Positions 1 through 6,626 of a DNA stretch of 10,111 bases are shown piece by piece. The notes beneath the pieces were generated by a model. The model saw only the letters and a list, made by a program, of their open reading frames with translations. It searched no databases and was not told the origin of the DNA. The stretch lies in NCBI GenBank assembly GCA_030593665.1, contig JAUVGS010000031.1:1-10111 (forward strand), written 5' to 3'. The translations under genes and the position numbers were made by a program. The number at the start of each line of letters is the position of its first letter. Position 1 is the first letter of the stretch. Origin of the DNA: Chitinivibrionales bacterium. GTDB lineage: Bacteria; Fibrobacterota; Chitinivibrionia; Chitinivibrionales; JANQEN01.

Positions 1-1149
1 CAGAGATATAACCGTAGACTATTGTTACTGTTCTGTATCAGTACGGCGATACTATTTGCCTGTATTGACGGAACAAATCCTTATAAAGATTATAGTCAGT
101 CAAAAGTAATTATAGCAGATGATTCTCCACTGCAAAATGGTGATACCGTTGAAGTCGATGAGAACAAAGAGCTAAAGCTTGCAGTATACCTCTCTGAATA
201 TATTGACAGTTTTTCTATGCATATCAGCGGCAGTGCTTCATGGAACGATACAACAGTGAACGTATTCGATGGAATGAGTAATCCCCTGACCGTTGGGGTT
301 ATGTTTACCGGTGAAGGCGTAAAGACGGTTGATATTATAACTTACTATAAAGATGGAAAAATTATCCTTACCCAGACAATTACCATTTATAGTATCATAA
401 TTGGTGATCATAACGGCCCGTTATTTTCTGTTATGAATAATAACATCTCCAAGGATACGGTTATTGCGAGCGCCATTCCTTTTACCATTGATATAAAGAT
501 TAGGGATACTGAGAGCGGTTTGGATACGGGTACGTTCAGAATTAACGATAAACCGTTTGAGACTATTGTACTTGACAATCAAGGAGTCGCTCGTGGGTGT
601 TATACTTTTACACAGAGTGATTTTATCACACAGCCTATAACCGTTGTCTTATATGCTGAAGACGCCTTCGGGAACGGCAGCCGTGACACCTTCTGGATAC
701 GTGAGGGGCAGACAACATTCGATTCCTCTGTAACTATTGTGCGTGAGGATCCCGTTGGCGATACGGTTATATCAAACGTAGATTTAATTTCTATTGAGGG
801 GCGTGTTGACAGTATTTCAGATCCAGCGTCCTTTTATTCCCTTCGTATTTATGTAAACAATTTCCTTCTCAATATTGCGAGTTATACCTCTTTGACAAGT
901 CCTGACTGGATCCTTAATTGCGTGCTTACCGACACATTGAATACTATTCTTCTGGTTATTTATCCCAAAGATGACAACTTACTTGAGCAGCCACTCGATT
1001 CGAATGCGTTTGTGGTTCGATATCAGAGGGCATCCACAGAAATGAAAAGCAGTATACCAGGGGAGAAAAACAAAAAAATAATAGACCGTACGTATGAATC
1101 TTTATATACTATAGGGAAAAGAAAAAAAATATTCACTAATGGTAAATAG
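1..1149 (+). CDS. Lipoprotein with Ig-like repeats (5' end outside window)
   Basis: The frame is open from base 1, so the gene very likely starts before the window; the TTG at 22 lies inside the signal peptide. Residues read before it include two adjacent arginines, followed by a run of Leu and a lipobox LFAC, with the lipidated Cys at about residue 14 counted from the TTG. This is a textbook type II signal peptide, so the product should be exported and anchored in a membrane. Three beta-rich segments (about residues 28-125, 133-227 and 236-335, same count) have the spacing of bacterial Ig-like beta-sandwich domains: DTV openings, an RDTESGLD turn and a YAEDAFGNGSRDTF strand pair. There is no enzyme motif. 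The last ~40 residues are Lys/Arg-rich and outside the Ig pattern. Function is unknown; binding or adhesion at the cell surface is an inference from the fold only. The next gene is 99 bp downstream on the same strand. Confidence 0.75.
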   Translation, partial: QRYNRRLLLLFCISTAILFACIDGTNPYKDYSQSKVIIADDSPLQNGDTVEVDENKELKLAVYLSEYIDSFSMHISGSASWNDTTVNVFDGMSNPLTVGVMFTGEGVKTVDIITYYKDGKIILTQTITIYSIIIGDHNGPLFSVMNNNISKDTVIASAIPFTIDIKIRDTESGLDTGTFRINDKPFETIVLDNQGVARGCYTFTQSDFITQPITVVLYAEDAFGNGSRDTFWIREGQTTFDSSVTIVREDPVGDTVISNVDLISIEGRVDSISDPASFYSLRIYVNNFLLNIASYTSLTSPDWILNCVLTDTLNTILLVIYPKDDNLLEQPLDSNAFVVRYQRASTEMKSSIPGEKNKKIIDRTYESLYTIGKRKKIFTNGK

Positions 1150-1237
1150 TTGGGCTGTGCATAGTACAAATACCATTCTATAGCCCCCCGTTACCACACA
1201 TCATTACATTACCACACTCTGTAAACTATTATGTAGT

Positions 1238-1243
1238 AAAGGA
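1238..1243 (+). promoter_or_regulatory. Ribosome binding site selecting a GTG start
   Basis: AAAGGA lies 5 bases before the GTG at 1249. No in-frame ATG upstream has a better site, and the GTG start places the HAD motif I at residues 19-23, as expected for the family. Confidence 0.6.
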
Positions 1244-1248
1244 ATACT

Positions 1249-2028
1249 GTGACGATACGTGTCGTACCAAGTGATTCCCAAACCCCATTCCTGCTTGCAA
1301 CCGATATTGATGGGACACTCCTTGGCGGCACCGCGGAACAATCATGGCTGTGTGAGTTCGTAGAGCAGTATCCTGAAAGTATGTATCTTGCATACATGAC
1401 CGGCCGTTCATTGCCGTCAGTACGCTCTTTGATAGAAGCGAACATGCTTCCGCCTCCTCATTTCGTATGCAGTCATGTCGGTACACAGCTTTTTGATTAT
1501 CGAAATGAGGATAGTGATAGCAATGCCCGGTTTACCGAAGCCGTTGATATAACGCGATGGGATATTGAGTATATCTATCGGGTTGGTATCGGAAACGGTA
1601 TTCAACGGCAAGTTTTTACCAATGGTCAACCTCCATTTCATGCGGGTTTTTTCTGGGACGGCAAGGAAGATACTCTTCAGACGTTCCGTGAACGTATTGC
1701 CTCATGTGCATCGTGTTCAATTGTGGTCAGTCACGGTATGTTTATTGATGTTATCCCTGATGTTCTCGGGAAAGGCAATGCCGTGTATTTCCTGCAGGAA
1801 TATTTAGAGGTGGCTACAGACAATATCGTCATTGCAGGAGATTCAGGGAATGATTGTTGTATGTTTGATACGCCTTTCAGGGCAATTGTTCCTGCAAACA
1901 GCTATGATGAATTAAAAGCACTGGCAACTAAATCATGGCACTATCACAGCCCATGTAAAGCAGGGGATGGGGTATTGGATGGTTTGTGTCATTTTGGATT
2001 TATGCAACGCATTTTACCTGAACAGTAA
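1249..2028 (+). CDS. HAD-IIB sugar-phosphate phosphatase, sucrose-phosphate phosphatase-like
   Basis: This is a cytoplasmic HAD hydrolase of the Cof/sucrose-6-phosphate phosphatase (S6PP) type. All four HAD motifs are visible: motif I DIDGT with nucleophile D19 and acid D21, motif II T51 in MTGRS, motif III K175 in GKGNAV, and motif IV GDSGND with D198 and D202. The IVPANSYDEL stretch after motif IV is typical of S6PP members, and the length (259 aa) matches the ~250 aa of that family. Known members remove phosphate from sucrose-6F-phosphate or related sugar phosphates such as mannosylfructose-phosphate or glucosylglycerol-phosphate; the exact substrate cannot be read from the sequence. No matching glycosyltransferase (sucrose-phosphate synthase) is in the window. 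Ribonuclease D starts 37 bp downstream on the same strand, so the two are probably co-transcribed. Start is GTG with AAAGGA 5 bases upstream. Confidence 0.85.
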   Translation: MTIRVVPSDSQTPFLLATDIDGTLLGGTAEQSWLCEFVEQYPESMYLAYMTGRSLPSVRSLIEANMLPPPHFVCSHVGTQLFDYRNEDSDSNARFTEAVDITRWDIEYIYRVGIGNGIQRQVFTNGQPPFHAGFFWDGKEDTLQTFRERIASCASCSIVVSHGMFIDVIPDVLGKGNAVYFLQEYLEVATDNIVIAGDSGNDCCMFDTPFRAIVPANSYDELKALATKSWHYHSPCKAGDGVLDGLCHFGFMQRILPEQ

Positions 2029-2065
2029 TAGTAACTATTATAATACGTAGATGAAATGAAACAGT

Positions 2066-3256
2066 ATGTTACCGACAATATTGCAAACAAAAGCAGAGCT
2101 TGAGGAACTGGTACAATTGGCGCTTTCCATGGAATGTGCGGCAATAGATACTGAGTTTATATGGGAGCGTACCTATTATCCAATTCTCGGTCTTATCCAG
2201 GTCGGGCTCTCTGAAAAAGAGTGTTATCTTATAGATACCCTTGCCTGCTCCGATCTCTCGCCATTAGGGAGTCTGCTTGCTGATAAGAAAATCATTAAAA
2301 TATTACACGATGCGAATCAGGACCTGGTGATCCTGCATCGGGCAACCGGGGCATTTCCCACAAATATCTTTGACACGCAATGTGCTGCAGGATTTATAGG
2401 TTTAACGGCATCTATTTCTCTGGGACATCTTGTCAAGGCGACGCTTGGTATCCGGCTTTCCAAGACAGAGACCCGTACGAACTGGTTGCGACGTCCCTTG
2501 TCAAAACGGCAGGTTGCCTATGCCATTGATGATGTTCGGTATTTACCGGCAGTAAGAAAAGAGATTTTAAAACGCGCCTATAAAAATGACTTTGGTACAT
2601 GGCTGAATGAGGAACTCAGTTCCTATAACAATCCGGAATTGTATCAGGAAAGAGATTCACAGGTGCAGTTTCAAAGGATTAAGGGTGCAAAACGTTTTAC
2701 GCCGGTCGGGCTGGCAATTCTGTGTGAACTCGCAAGCTGGCGGGAAAAAAGAGCCCGTTTTGAAGATCGTCCCCGTGAGCATATTGTAACTGATAAAACA
2801 TTGATCACTATTACCCGGTATAAACCGAAAACCATGTCTGAATTTCGATCGACACATGATTTTCACTCAAAGAAAATTCGACAGTATGGGAGTGATATCA
2901 TTCACGCCGTGAAAAAGGGATTGACAACTCCTCCTGAAGAATGTCCGCAGCCGTGTAAAAATAACGTTGACGATGAAGCGCTTAATGCACGCAGTGATTT
3001 TGCTATGGCCTATACTAAGGGGCAGTGCCTTGCACGAGGGGTTGATCCGGCATTAATCGGGTCCCGTTCGGAAATTACCGAGTTTGTGCGGGATTGCAAT
3101 TTTGATCAGATTGAAAGTCATCGCCTTATATCCGGCTGGCGGAAAGAATTCATTGGAGAAAAACTGCAGAAATTGCTTACCGGGAAACATGCAATCTGGC
3201 TGAATCCCTCAACCGGACTGCCGCAAATAACTTTCGACCCACGTGTTAACGAATAG
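2066..3256 (+). CDS. rnd: Ribonuclease D (3'-5' exoribonuclease)
   Basis: RNase D trims 3' ends of tRNA precursors and other small RNAs in the cytoplasm. The N-terminal DEDDy exonuclease domain (about 1-170) shows Exo I DTE with D28 and E30, Exo II HDANQD with D86, and Exo III YxxxD with Y152 and D156, which together hold the two metal ions. The segment ETRTNWLRRPLSKRQ before Exo III is the usual RNase D signature. A HRDC-like helical domain follows (about 212-285; VGLAILCELASWRE), then a second helical region to the end, as in E. coli RNase D. The length of 396 aa is slightly longer than the ~375 aa of E. coli. The ribosome binding site before the ATG is weak (GAAACAGT), which fits translation in an operon with the HAD gene just upstream. 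A stem-loop with a T-run follows the stop codon. Confidence 0.93.
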   Translation: MLPTILQTKAELEELVQLALSMECAAIDTEFIWERTYYPILGLIQVGLSEKECYLIDTLACSDLSPLGSLLADKKIIKILHDANQDLVILHRATGAFPTNIFDTQCAAGFIGLTASISLGHLVKATLGIRLSKTETRTNWLRRPLSKRQVAYAIDDVRYLPAVRKEILKRAYKNDFGTWLNEELSSYNNPELYQERDSQVQFQRIKGAKRFTPVGLAILCELASWREKRARFEDRPREHIVTDKTLITITRYKPKTMSEFRSTHDFHSKKIRQYGSDIIHAVKKGLTTPPEECPQPCKNNVDDEALNARSDFAMAYTKGQCLARGVDPALIGSRSEITEFVRDCNFDQIESHRLISGWRKEFIGEKLQKLLTGKHAIWLNPSTGLPQITFDPRVNE

Positions 3257-3283
3257 TTATTTCCGGGATGACGGTATCGTTCC

Positions 3284-3305
3284 TTCTTATGGTAAGAATT
3301 TTTAT
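3284..3305 (+). terminator. Rho-independent terminator after rnd
   Basis: TTCTTA-TGG-TAAGAA forms a 6-bp perfect stem with a 3-base loop followed directly by five T on the + strand. It sits 28 bp after the rnd stop, just before the convergent ClC gene. The stem is AT-rich, so efficiency may be modest. On the - strand there is no T-run after the stem, so it should act on + transcripts only. Confidence 0.55.
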
Positions 3306-3308
3306 CCT

Positions 3309-4613
3309 TCACACATCTTTAATCTCTTCATCGAACTCACCAAGAGCATATTCATAGATCGTGTGATGCCGCATTACCTGAAAACCTATAATAGCGGCTA
3401 ATGCTGCGGGGAGACTGTAGTGAAGGCCGAAAACTTCGGTTGCCATAACAGCCGCCGCAAGGGGCACGTTCATGCTGCTTGCCAGCATACCTGAGAACCC
3501 GGCGGCGAGAAAGGCATAATAGGTCGGTGATGCATATTCAATATTGAGAAAGCTTGCAGCGGATGCGCCAAGGAGCATGCCTGCAATAACGGCCGGGCCG
3601 GTAAACCCGGCACTCATTCCTGAACCGACCGTGATACAGTTGCACACCAGTTTACAGAAGATCATGATAAGCAGTACAATACCGATCGGTTGTTCAAATG
3701 GCAGGTTGCCGGACATGATAGACAGGTTGCCGGAAATCAGGGCCGGAACCATTCGTTTGCTTGTTCCGAGCAATTCAGGATTTACCATCCAGCCAATCAA
3801 AAATGCAATGACCGATCCGATAATTACTTTAAGTAATACATTGCCCTCTTTCCTTTTAAACCGATTACTTGCACGATTGTACAGAGTTGTGTAAAATCCA
3901 CCGAGTAATCCTGTAGTAATAGCAAAGAGCAAGAGCCAGCCGATCATTCTGGTATCCATAAATTTATCGACGGTGTCGAATTGATAGAAACCGCCCCAAT
4001 CGAGGGATTTGCCGATAAATACCGCAGTGCAACTGGAGAGCATTGCTGGAAAGAGATCACGGTATCCCATGCTTTTTCGCTGTATTATCTCCACCGCGAA
4101 AATGCCGCCGCCAATTGAAGAGTGAAAGACCGCGCCAAGCGTTGCTGCAAGTCCGCATATAGCGGCTGTCCGCTGATCCTGTTTACTGAATCCAACGTGG
4201 ATACTTTGTGTACAACGAATTATAAATGCCATGATACCGGCAGAAGCGCGGCCTATCGGCCCGACAATGCCGCCGTTACCAAACGTTGAAATCGTAACAA
4301 GTGCAGCCCAGTATTTAAAGAAGGTAACTGAAAAGAGCAGGTCTCCGTTATGGATTCGTATTCCCCTGATGTAGGATGGGATTCCTTCACCGGCAGCATG
4401 CGGCTGGATACGGTATATGATGCCGCCGGCAATACATGCTCCGATAACAGGCCAGAGCCATATTGGCAAAGATACGTTCGTGATAAATGATGAAATAGCT
4501 GATGATAAAAGAATAAAGGCCTGTACCATGAGGGTCGCCACAGTACCGGCTACAATAGAGAAAACAATCCATTTTAGCAGGAATATATACGATTGTAGTA
4601 TATTTCTATCCAT
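3309..4613 (-). CDS. ClC-family chloride channel, lacking both coupling glutamates
   Basis: A polytopic inner-membrane protein of the ClC family, without C-terminal CBS domains. Landmarks in order are GEGIP (75-79; counterpart of the GSGIP anion-binding loop, with Glu in place of the Ser), GGIVGPIG (114-121; counterpart of GREGP), the FAVEII segment (172-177; counterpart of FIIEEM), and GFTGP (336-340; counterpart of GIFAP). By this hand alignment the gating glutamate (E148 in E. coli ClcA) is V117 and the internal proton glutamate (E203) is I176, while the preceding Glu (E202) is kept as E175. Loss of both is expected to abolish Cl-/H+ exchange, and Val at the gate is also found in vertebrate ClC-K channels; hence a passive channel is inferred. 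Length of 434 aa is normal for the ClC core. The ATG has no strong ribosome binding site. The LysE-type gene is transcribed divergently upstream. Confidence 0.88.
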   Translation of the reverse strand: MDRNILQSYIFLLKWIVFSIVAGTVATLMVQAFILLSSAISSFITNVSLPIWLWPVIGACIAGGIIYRIQPHAAGEGIPSYIRGIRIHNGDLLFSVTFFKYWAALVTISTFGNGGIVGPIGRASAGIMAFIIRCTQSIHVGFSKQDQRTAAICGLAATLGAVFHSSIGGGIFAVEIIQRKSMGYRDLFPAMLSSCTAVFIGKSLDWGGFYQFDTVDKFMDTRMIGWLLLFAITTGLLGGFYTTLYNRASNRFKRKEGNVLLKVIIGSVIAFLIGWMVNPELLGTSKRMVPALISGNLSIMSGNLPFEQPIGIVLLIMIFCKLVCNCITVGSGMSAGFTGPAVIAGMLLGASAASFLNIEYASPTYYAFLAAGFSGMLASSMNVPLAAAVMATEVFGLHYSLPAALAAIIGFQVMRHHTIYEYALGEFDEEIKDV

Positions 4614-4639
4614 ACTGTTCTGTTTATAAAAGTGTAACC

Positions 4640-4688
4640 GTTCACGGGTTCATGGTTCAGGGTTGAAATCCAAAATCCAAAATTAAAG
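4640..4688. repeat. Run of seven 7-base units (GGTTCAN / ATCCAAA)
   Basis: The stretch splits cleanly into 7-base units: GTTCACG, GGTTCAT, GGTTCAG, GGTTGAA, ATCCAAA, ATCCAAA, ATTAAAG. The first four are variants of GGTTCAN and the next two are identical, with a degenerate last unit. It lies in the divergent space between the ClC and LysE-type genes, in the expected 5' leader or promoter area of the ClC gene. Origin is unknown; such heptamer runs can be dispersed in a genome or arise by slippage. Confidence 0.6.
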
Positions 4689-4737
4689 AATGTTTACAAA
4701 CTCAAGCATCATCACAACGTTTTTTCATTGATCTATT

Positions 4738-4743
4738 ATTATA
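4738..4743 (-). promoter_or_regulatory. Candidate -10 box for the ClC gene
   Basis: On the - strand this reads TATAAT, a perfect -10 hexamer. The hexamer 17 bases upstream is CTGTCT, a poor match to TTGACA (3/6). Use of it would give a ~118-base leader that includes the 7-base repeat run. It is only a candidate because the region is AT-rich. Confidence 0.3.
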
Positions 4744-4771
4744 CCATGTTTGTATAAAAAAGACAGCCTTG

Positions 4772-4800
4772 TTATCATGAATGAGATGGGATCGTATGAT
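4772..4800 (+). promoter_or_regulatory. Sigma70-like promoter for the LysE-type exporter
   Basis: TTATCA (4/6 to the -35 consensus) and TATGAT (5/6 to the -10 consensus) are separated by exactly 17 bases. Transcription would begin near 4807, leaving a leader of about 33 bases before the ATG at 4840, which contains a good GAGGT ribosome binding site. Confidence 0.5.
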
Positions 4801-4839
4801 GTTTTTTAATTTACACAATTCAGGAAATAGAGGTACTAT

Positions 4840-5469
4840 ATGCTGCCTTTACTGACTCTATTCTTCACCTCATTTTGTATCGCCTTTTCAGGTGCGCTGA
4901 TGCCGGGGCCGTTGTTGACCGTTACTATCAGTGAAACTGCCCGGCGGGGATTACTGGTCGGTCCGCTTCTTATTATCGGTCACAGTATTCTGGAACTTAT
5001 TCTGGTTGTTATACTCCTGCTCGGCCTGGCGCCCCTGATAACGAATGACCTTGTTATCACTGTTATTGGCGTTTGCGGCGGCACAATTATGCTCTGGATG
5101 GCCGTGAGCATGTTCCGTTCGCTGCCTTCACTGACAATTAAATGGAATGCGCAGGAGAAAGCAAGAGGTAATCTGATCGTAACCGGTGCTCTGATGAGTC
5201 TGGCCAATCCCTACTGGACAATATGGTGGGCTACTATCGGGCTCGGGTATATCCTACATTCCAAAGAGTCTGGTTTTATTGGCGTATGTTTCTTTTTTGT
5301 CGGACATATTCTCGCAGATTTTGTGTGGTATACCCTGATTTCCGTCTCTATTGGAAAAGGGAGACATATGTTAAATGATGTTGTCTATCGGGGTATTATA
5401 GGAATATGTGCAGGACTGCTTGTGCTTTTTGCTTTTTTTCTCTCTTTTGGTGTGGTATATAGAAACTAA
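4840..5469 (+). CDS. LysE/RhtB-family amino-acid exporter
   Basis: An inner-membrane permease of the LysE superfamily, which exports amino acids or similar small metabolites by proton-coupled efflux. The N-terminal GALMPGPLLTVTISETARRG (about 19-38) is the family signature: a PGP motif at the end of helix 1 followed by the ARRG loop. ANPYWTIWWATIG (about 122-134) is the second hallmark, the conserved N-P stretch before helix 4. About six hydrophobic segments and 209 aa match the ~200-220 aa of the family. The substrate cannot be told. The start is well supported: GAGGT at 4830-4834, 5 bases before the ATG, with a promoter upstream. The broken nucleotidyltransferase gene follows after 46 bp on the same strand and no terminator is apparent between them. 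Confidence 0.87.
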   Translation: MLPLLTLFFTSFCIAFSGALMPGPLLTVTISETARRGLLVGPLLIIGHSILELILVVILLLGLAPLITNDLVITVIGVCGGTIMLWMAVSMFRSLPSLTIKWNAQEKARGNLIVTGALMSLANPYWTIWWATIGLGYILHSKESGFIGVCFFFVGHILADFVWYTLISVSIGKGRHMLNDVVYRGIIGICAGLLVLFAFFLSFGVVYRN

Positions 5470-5515
5470 ATAATTAATATCTACCATTTTCCGTTGAGAA
5501 AATTATTTTACCAAT

Positions 5516-5828
5516 ATGATTTCAAAAGATATTCAGAATATAGCAAAAGAAATTTTTACGGAAGTTGATTGTGAGAAATGTTTACTCTTCGGATCTTATG
5601 CACGAGGAGATAACACAAAATACAGTGATTATTATTTTCTTGTTATTACCAGGAATACCCTATCCGGAAGAGAAAATAAAACTGGCTTCATTTATCCGAG
5701 GTAAATTTGCTGATAAAAAAATTGATGCTGATATTATAATCAAATCAAACGAAGAGATTAACTGTTACAAGGATAAAACAGGCCATATTGTTAAACATGC
5801 TCTGGCCGAGGGTGTGTCGGCATGGTAG
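5516..5828 (+). pseudogene. Frameshifted MNT-type nucleotidyltransferase
   Basis: Two overlapping frames together make one ~105-residue minimal nucleotidyltransferase (MNT) protein. The first frame (from ATG 5516) gives the N-terminal helix and the active-site motif GSYARGD (26-32) followed by SDYYFLV (37-43). The second frame carries the normal C-terminal half: PYPEEKIKLASFIRGKFA, then DADIIIKS and KTGHIVKHALAEGV, ending at the TAG at 5826. The join falls near 5648-5653 and is explained by one extra base; the first frame otherwise stops at 5704. In addition the second metal-binding Asp of the SDxD motif is Tyr (Y40), a change of one base from GAT to TAT. MNT proteins usually pair with a HEPN protein as a toxin-antitoxin module that AMPylates the HEPN partner, but no HEPN gene is next to it. 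Two independent lesions suggest a decaying gene, though the shift itself could be a sequencing error. Confidence 0.75.
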
Positions 5829-5851
5829 ATGATTATACATTTAACACCTGC

Positions 5852-5856
5852 GAGGA
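5852..5856 (+). promoter_or_regulatory. Ribosome binding site that decides the YchJ-type start
   Basis: GAGGA lies 8 bases before the ATG at 5865 and is the only good site in this stretch. It favours the start at 5865 over in-frame ATGs at 5829 and 5856; the latter overlaps the site itself. Confidence 0.55.
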
Positions 5857-5864
5857 TGCTCAAT

Positions 5865-6353
5865 ATGGAACTCTGCCCCTGCAATTCAGGAAAAGCATAT
5901 GCTGAATGTTGTGAAGTATTTATTACACAGAAGGAAAATGCACCGACCGCTGAACAGCTTATGCGGTCGCGTTATACTGCGTATGTAAAAAAAGAGGTTG
6001 ATTATATACTGAAGACAATATTACCCAAACAGAAAAAGAATATTGATAAAGAGGGTGTTCGAAACTGGGCGGAGAAAACAGAATGGCAGCGTCTGGAGAT
6101 ACGGGGGACAGAGAAGGGCGGCTCTGATGATACTGAAGGAGCTGTGGATTTTATAGCACATTATAAGGAAAAAAATGTTGCGTGTAAACATCGTGAGGTC
6201 GCGAAATTTAAAAAGGTGAAAGAGAAGTGGTACTATGATGACAGTGAGTTCCCTGCGCAACTGCAGTATGTTCGTGAGGAGCCCAAGGTAAGCCGCAACG
6301 ATCCCTGCCCCTGTGGAAGTGGGAAAAAATATAAGAAGTGCTGCGGAAGATAG
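5865..6353 (+). CDS. YchJ-family protein with two SEC-C zinc motifs
   Basis: The 162-aa product matches the YchJ (UPF0225) layout. It has a SEC-C type zinc motif at the N-terminus (CPC at 4-6, CC at 15-16), an NTF2-like central domain opened by the family signature [10 protein letters not shown], and a second SEC-C motif at the C-terminus ([17 protein letters not shown], ending at residue 161). The biochemical role of YchJ is not established; the SEC-C motif in SecA binds zinc and contacts SecB and ribosomes, so a protein- or ribosome-binding role is a family-level guess. The start at 5865 is preferred because homologous proteins begin within a few residues of the first CPC and because of the GAGGA site. 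The longer frame from ATG 5829 would begin directly after the stop of the broken MNT gene and add 12 residues that do not look like family sequence. Confidence 0.85.
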   Translation: MELCPCNSGKAYAECCEVFITQKENAPTAEQLMRSRYTAYVKKEVDYILKTILPKQKKNIDKEGVRNWAEKTEWQRLEIRGTEKGGSDDTEGAVDFIAHYKEKNVACKHREVAKFKKVKEKWYYDDSEFPAQLQYVREEPKVSRNDPCPCGSGKKYKKCCGR

Positions 6354-6396
6354 ATATAAAGCAGATGAAAATCTCCCGTCCCTATGGTATTATGTG

Positions 6397-6486
6397 ATGA
6401 AAGGGATACATTTCCGTAGTCTCCCGGGTAAAGAGTATGAGAACTGGAACTACCGTATTGCTGTATATGAGGAAGTAGTCTTTTAA
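6397..6486 (+). CDS. Doubtful 29-residue frame or gene remnant
   Basis: ATG to TAA, 29 residues, rich in aromatic and charged residues (LPGKEYENWNYRIAVYEEVV). The same frame is open upstream into the end of the YchJ-type gene, to a stop at 6289. There is no ribosome binding site before the ATG. The composition looks more protein-like than random, so it may be the tail of a decayed gene, but no family is recognised. Confidence 0.2.
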   Translation: MKGIHFRSLPGKEYENWNYRIAVYEEVVF

Positions 6487-6493
6487 AATCTTA

Positions 6494-6524
6494 CTTACTA
6501 ACGTGGGATAAACCCGCAAGTAAG
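6494..6524. repeat. Stem-loop downstream of the YchJ-type gene
   Basis: CTTACT (6494-6499) pairs with AGTAAG (6519-6524), and inside it GTGGG (6503-6507) pairs with CCCGC (6513-6517) around a 5-base loop, with one G-T pair and a small internal loop. Only TTCCTT follows, so it is not a standard terminator, but it could still end or protect the + transcript. Confidence 0.5.
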
Positions 6525-6570
6525 TTCCTTATCAGATTTCTTTCTAACCGAAGAAAGCATTCGGAATAAA

Positions 6571-6601
6571 GTATTGTAACAAATAAATTTGTAACCAATA
6601 C
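6571..6601. repeat. Nested inverted repeat (hairpin)
   Basis: GTATTG (6571-6576) pairs with CAATAC (6596-6601), and inside it ACAAAT (6579-6584) pairs with ATTTGT (6587-6592). Both arms are perfect, and together they give 12 bp of stem with a small internal loop. No T-run follows. Confidence 0.5.
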
Positions 6602-6626
6602 CTAAAAAACAAGAAAGCAATCTGTA

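Noticed and set aside
22..24. TTG as the start of the lipoprotein gene
   Set aside because: It falls inside the hydrophobic core of the signal peptide, and the codons before it supply the expected arginine-rich start, so the true start is left of the window.
1152..1186. GGGCT...AGCCC inverted repeat after the lipoprotein gene as a terminator
   Set aside because: The stem has an unpaired GTGC bulge and is followed by C residues rather than T, so it is too weak to call.
1204..1232. TTACAT-17-TATTAT as a promoter of the HAD gene
   Set aside because: The -35 match is only 2/6 and the start of transcription would fall on the ribosome binding site; it may be chance in AT-rich DNA.
5829..5831. ATG directly after the broken MNT stop as the YchJ-type start
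   Set aside because: It has no ribosome binding site and adds 12 residues before the first zinc motif; ATG 5865 has GAGGA at 8 bases.
5829..6353. HEPN partner of the MNT gene in the next frame
   Set aside because: The next gene has SEC-C zinc motifs and the YchJ signature, and no HEPN RxxxxH motif.
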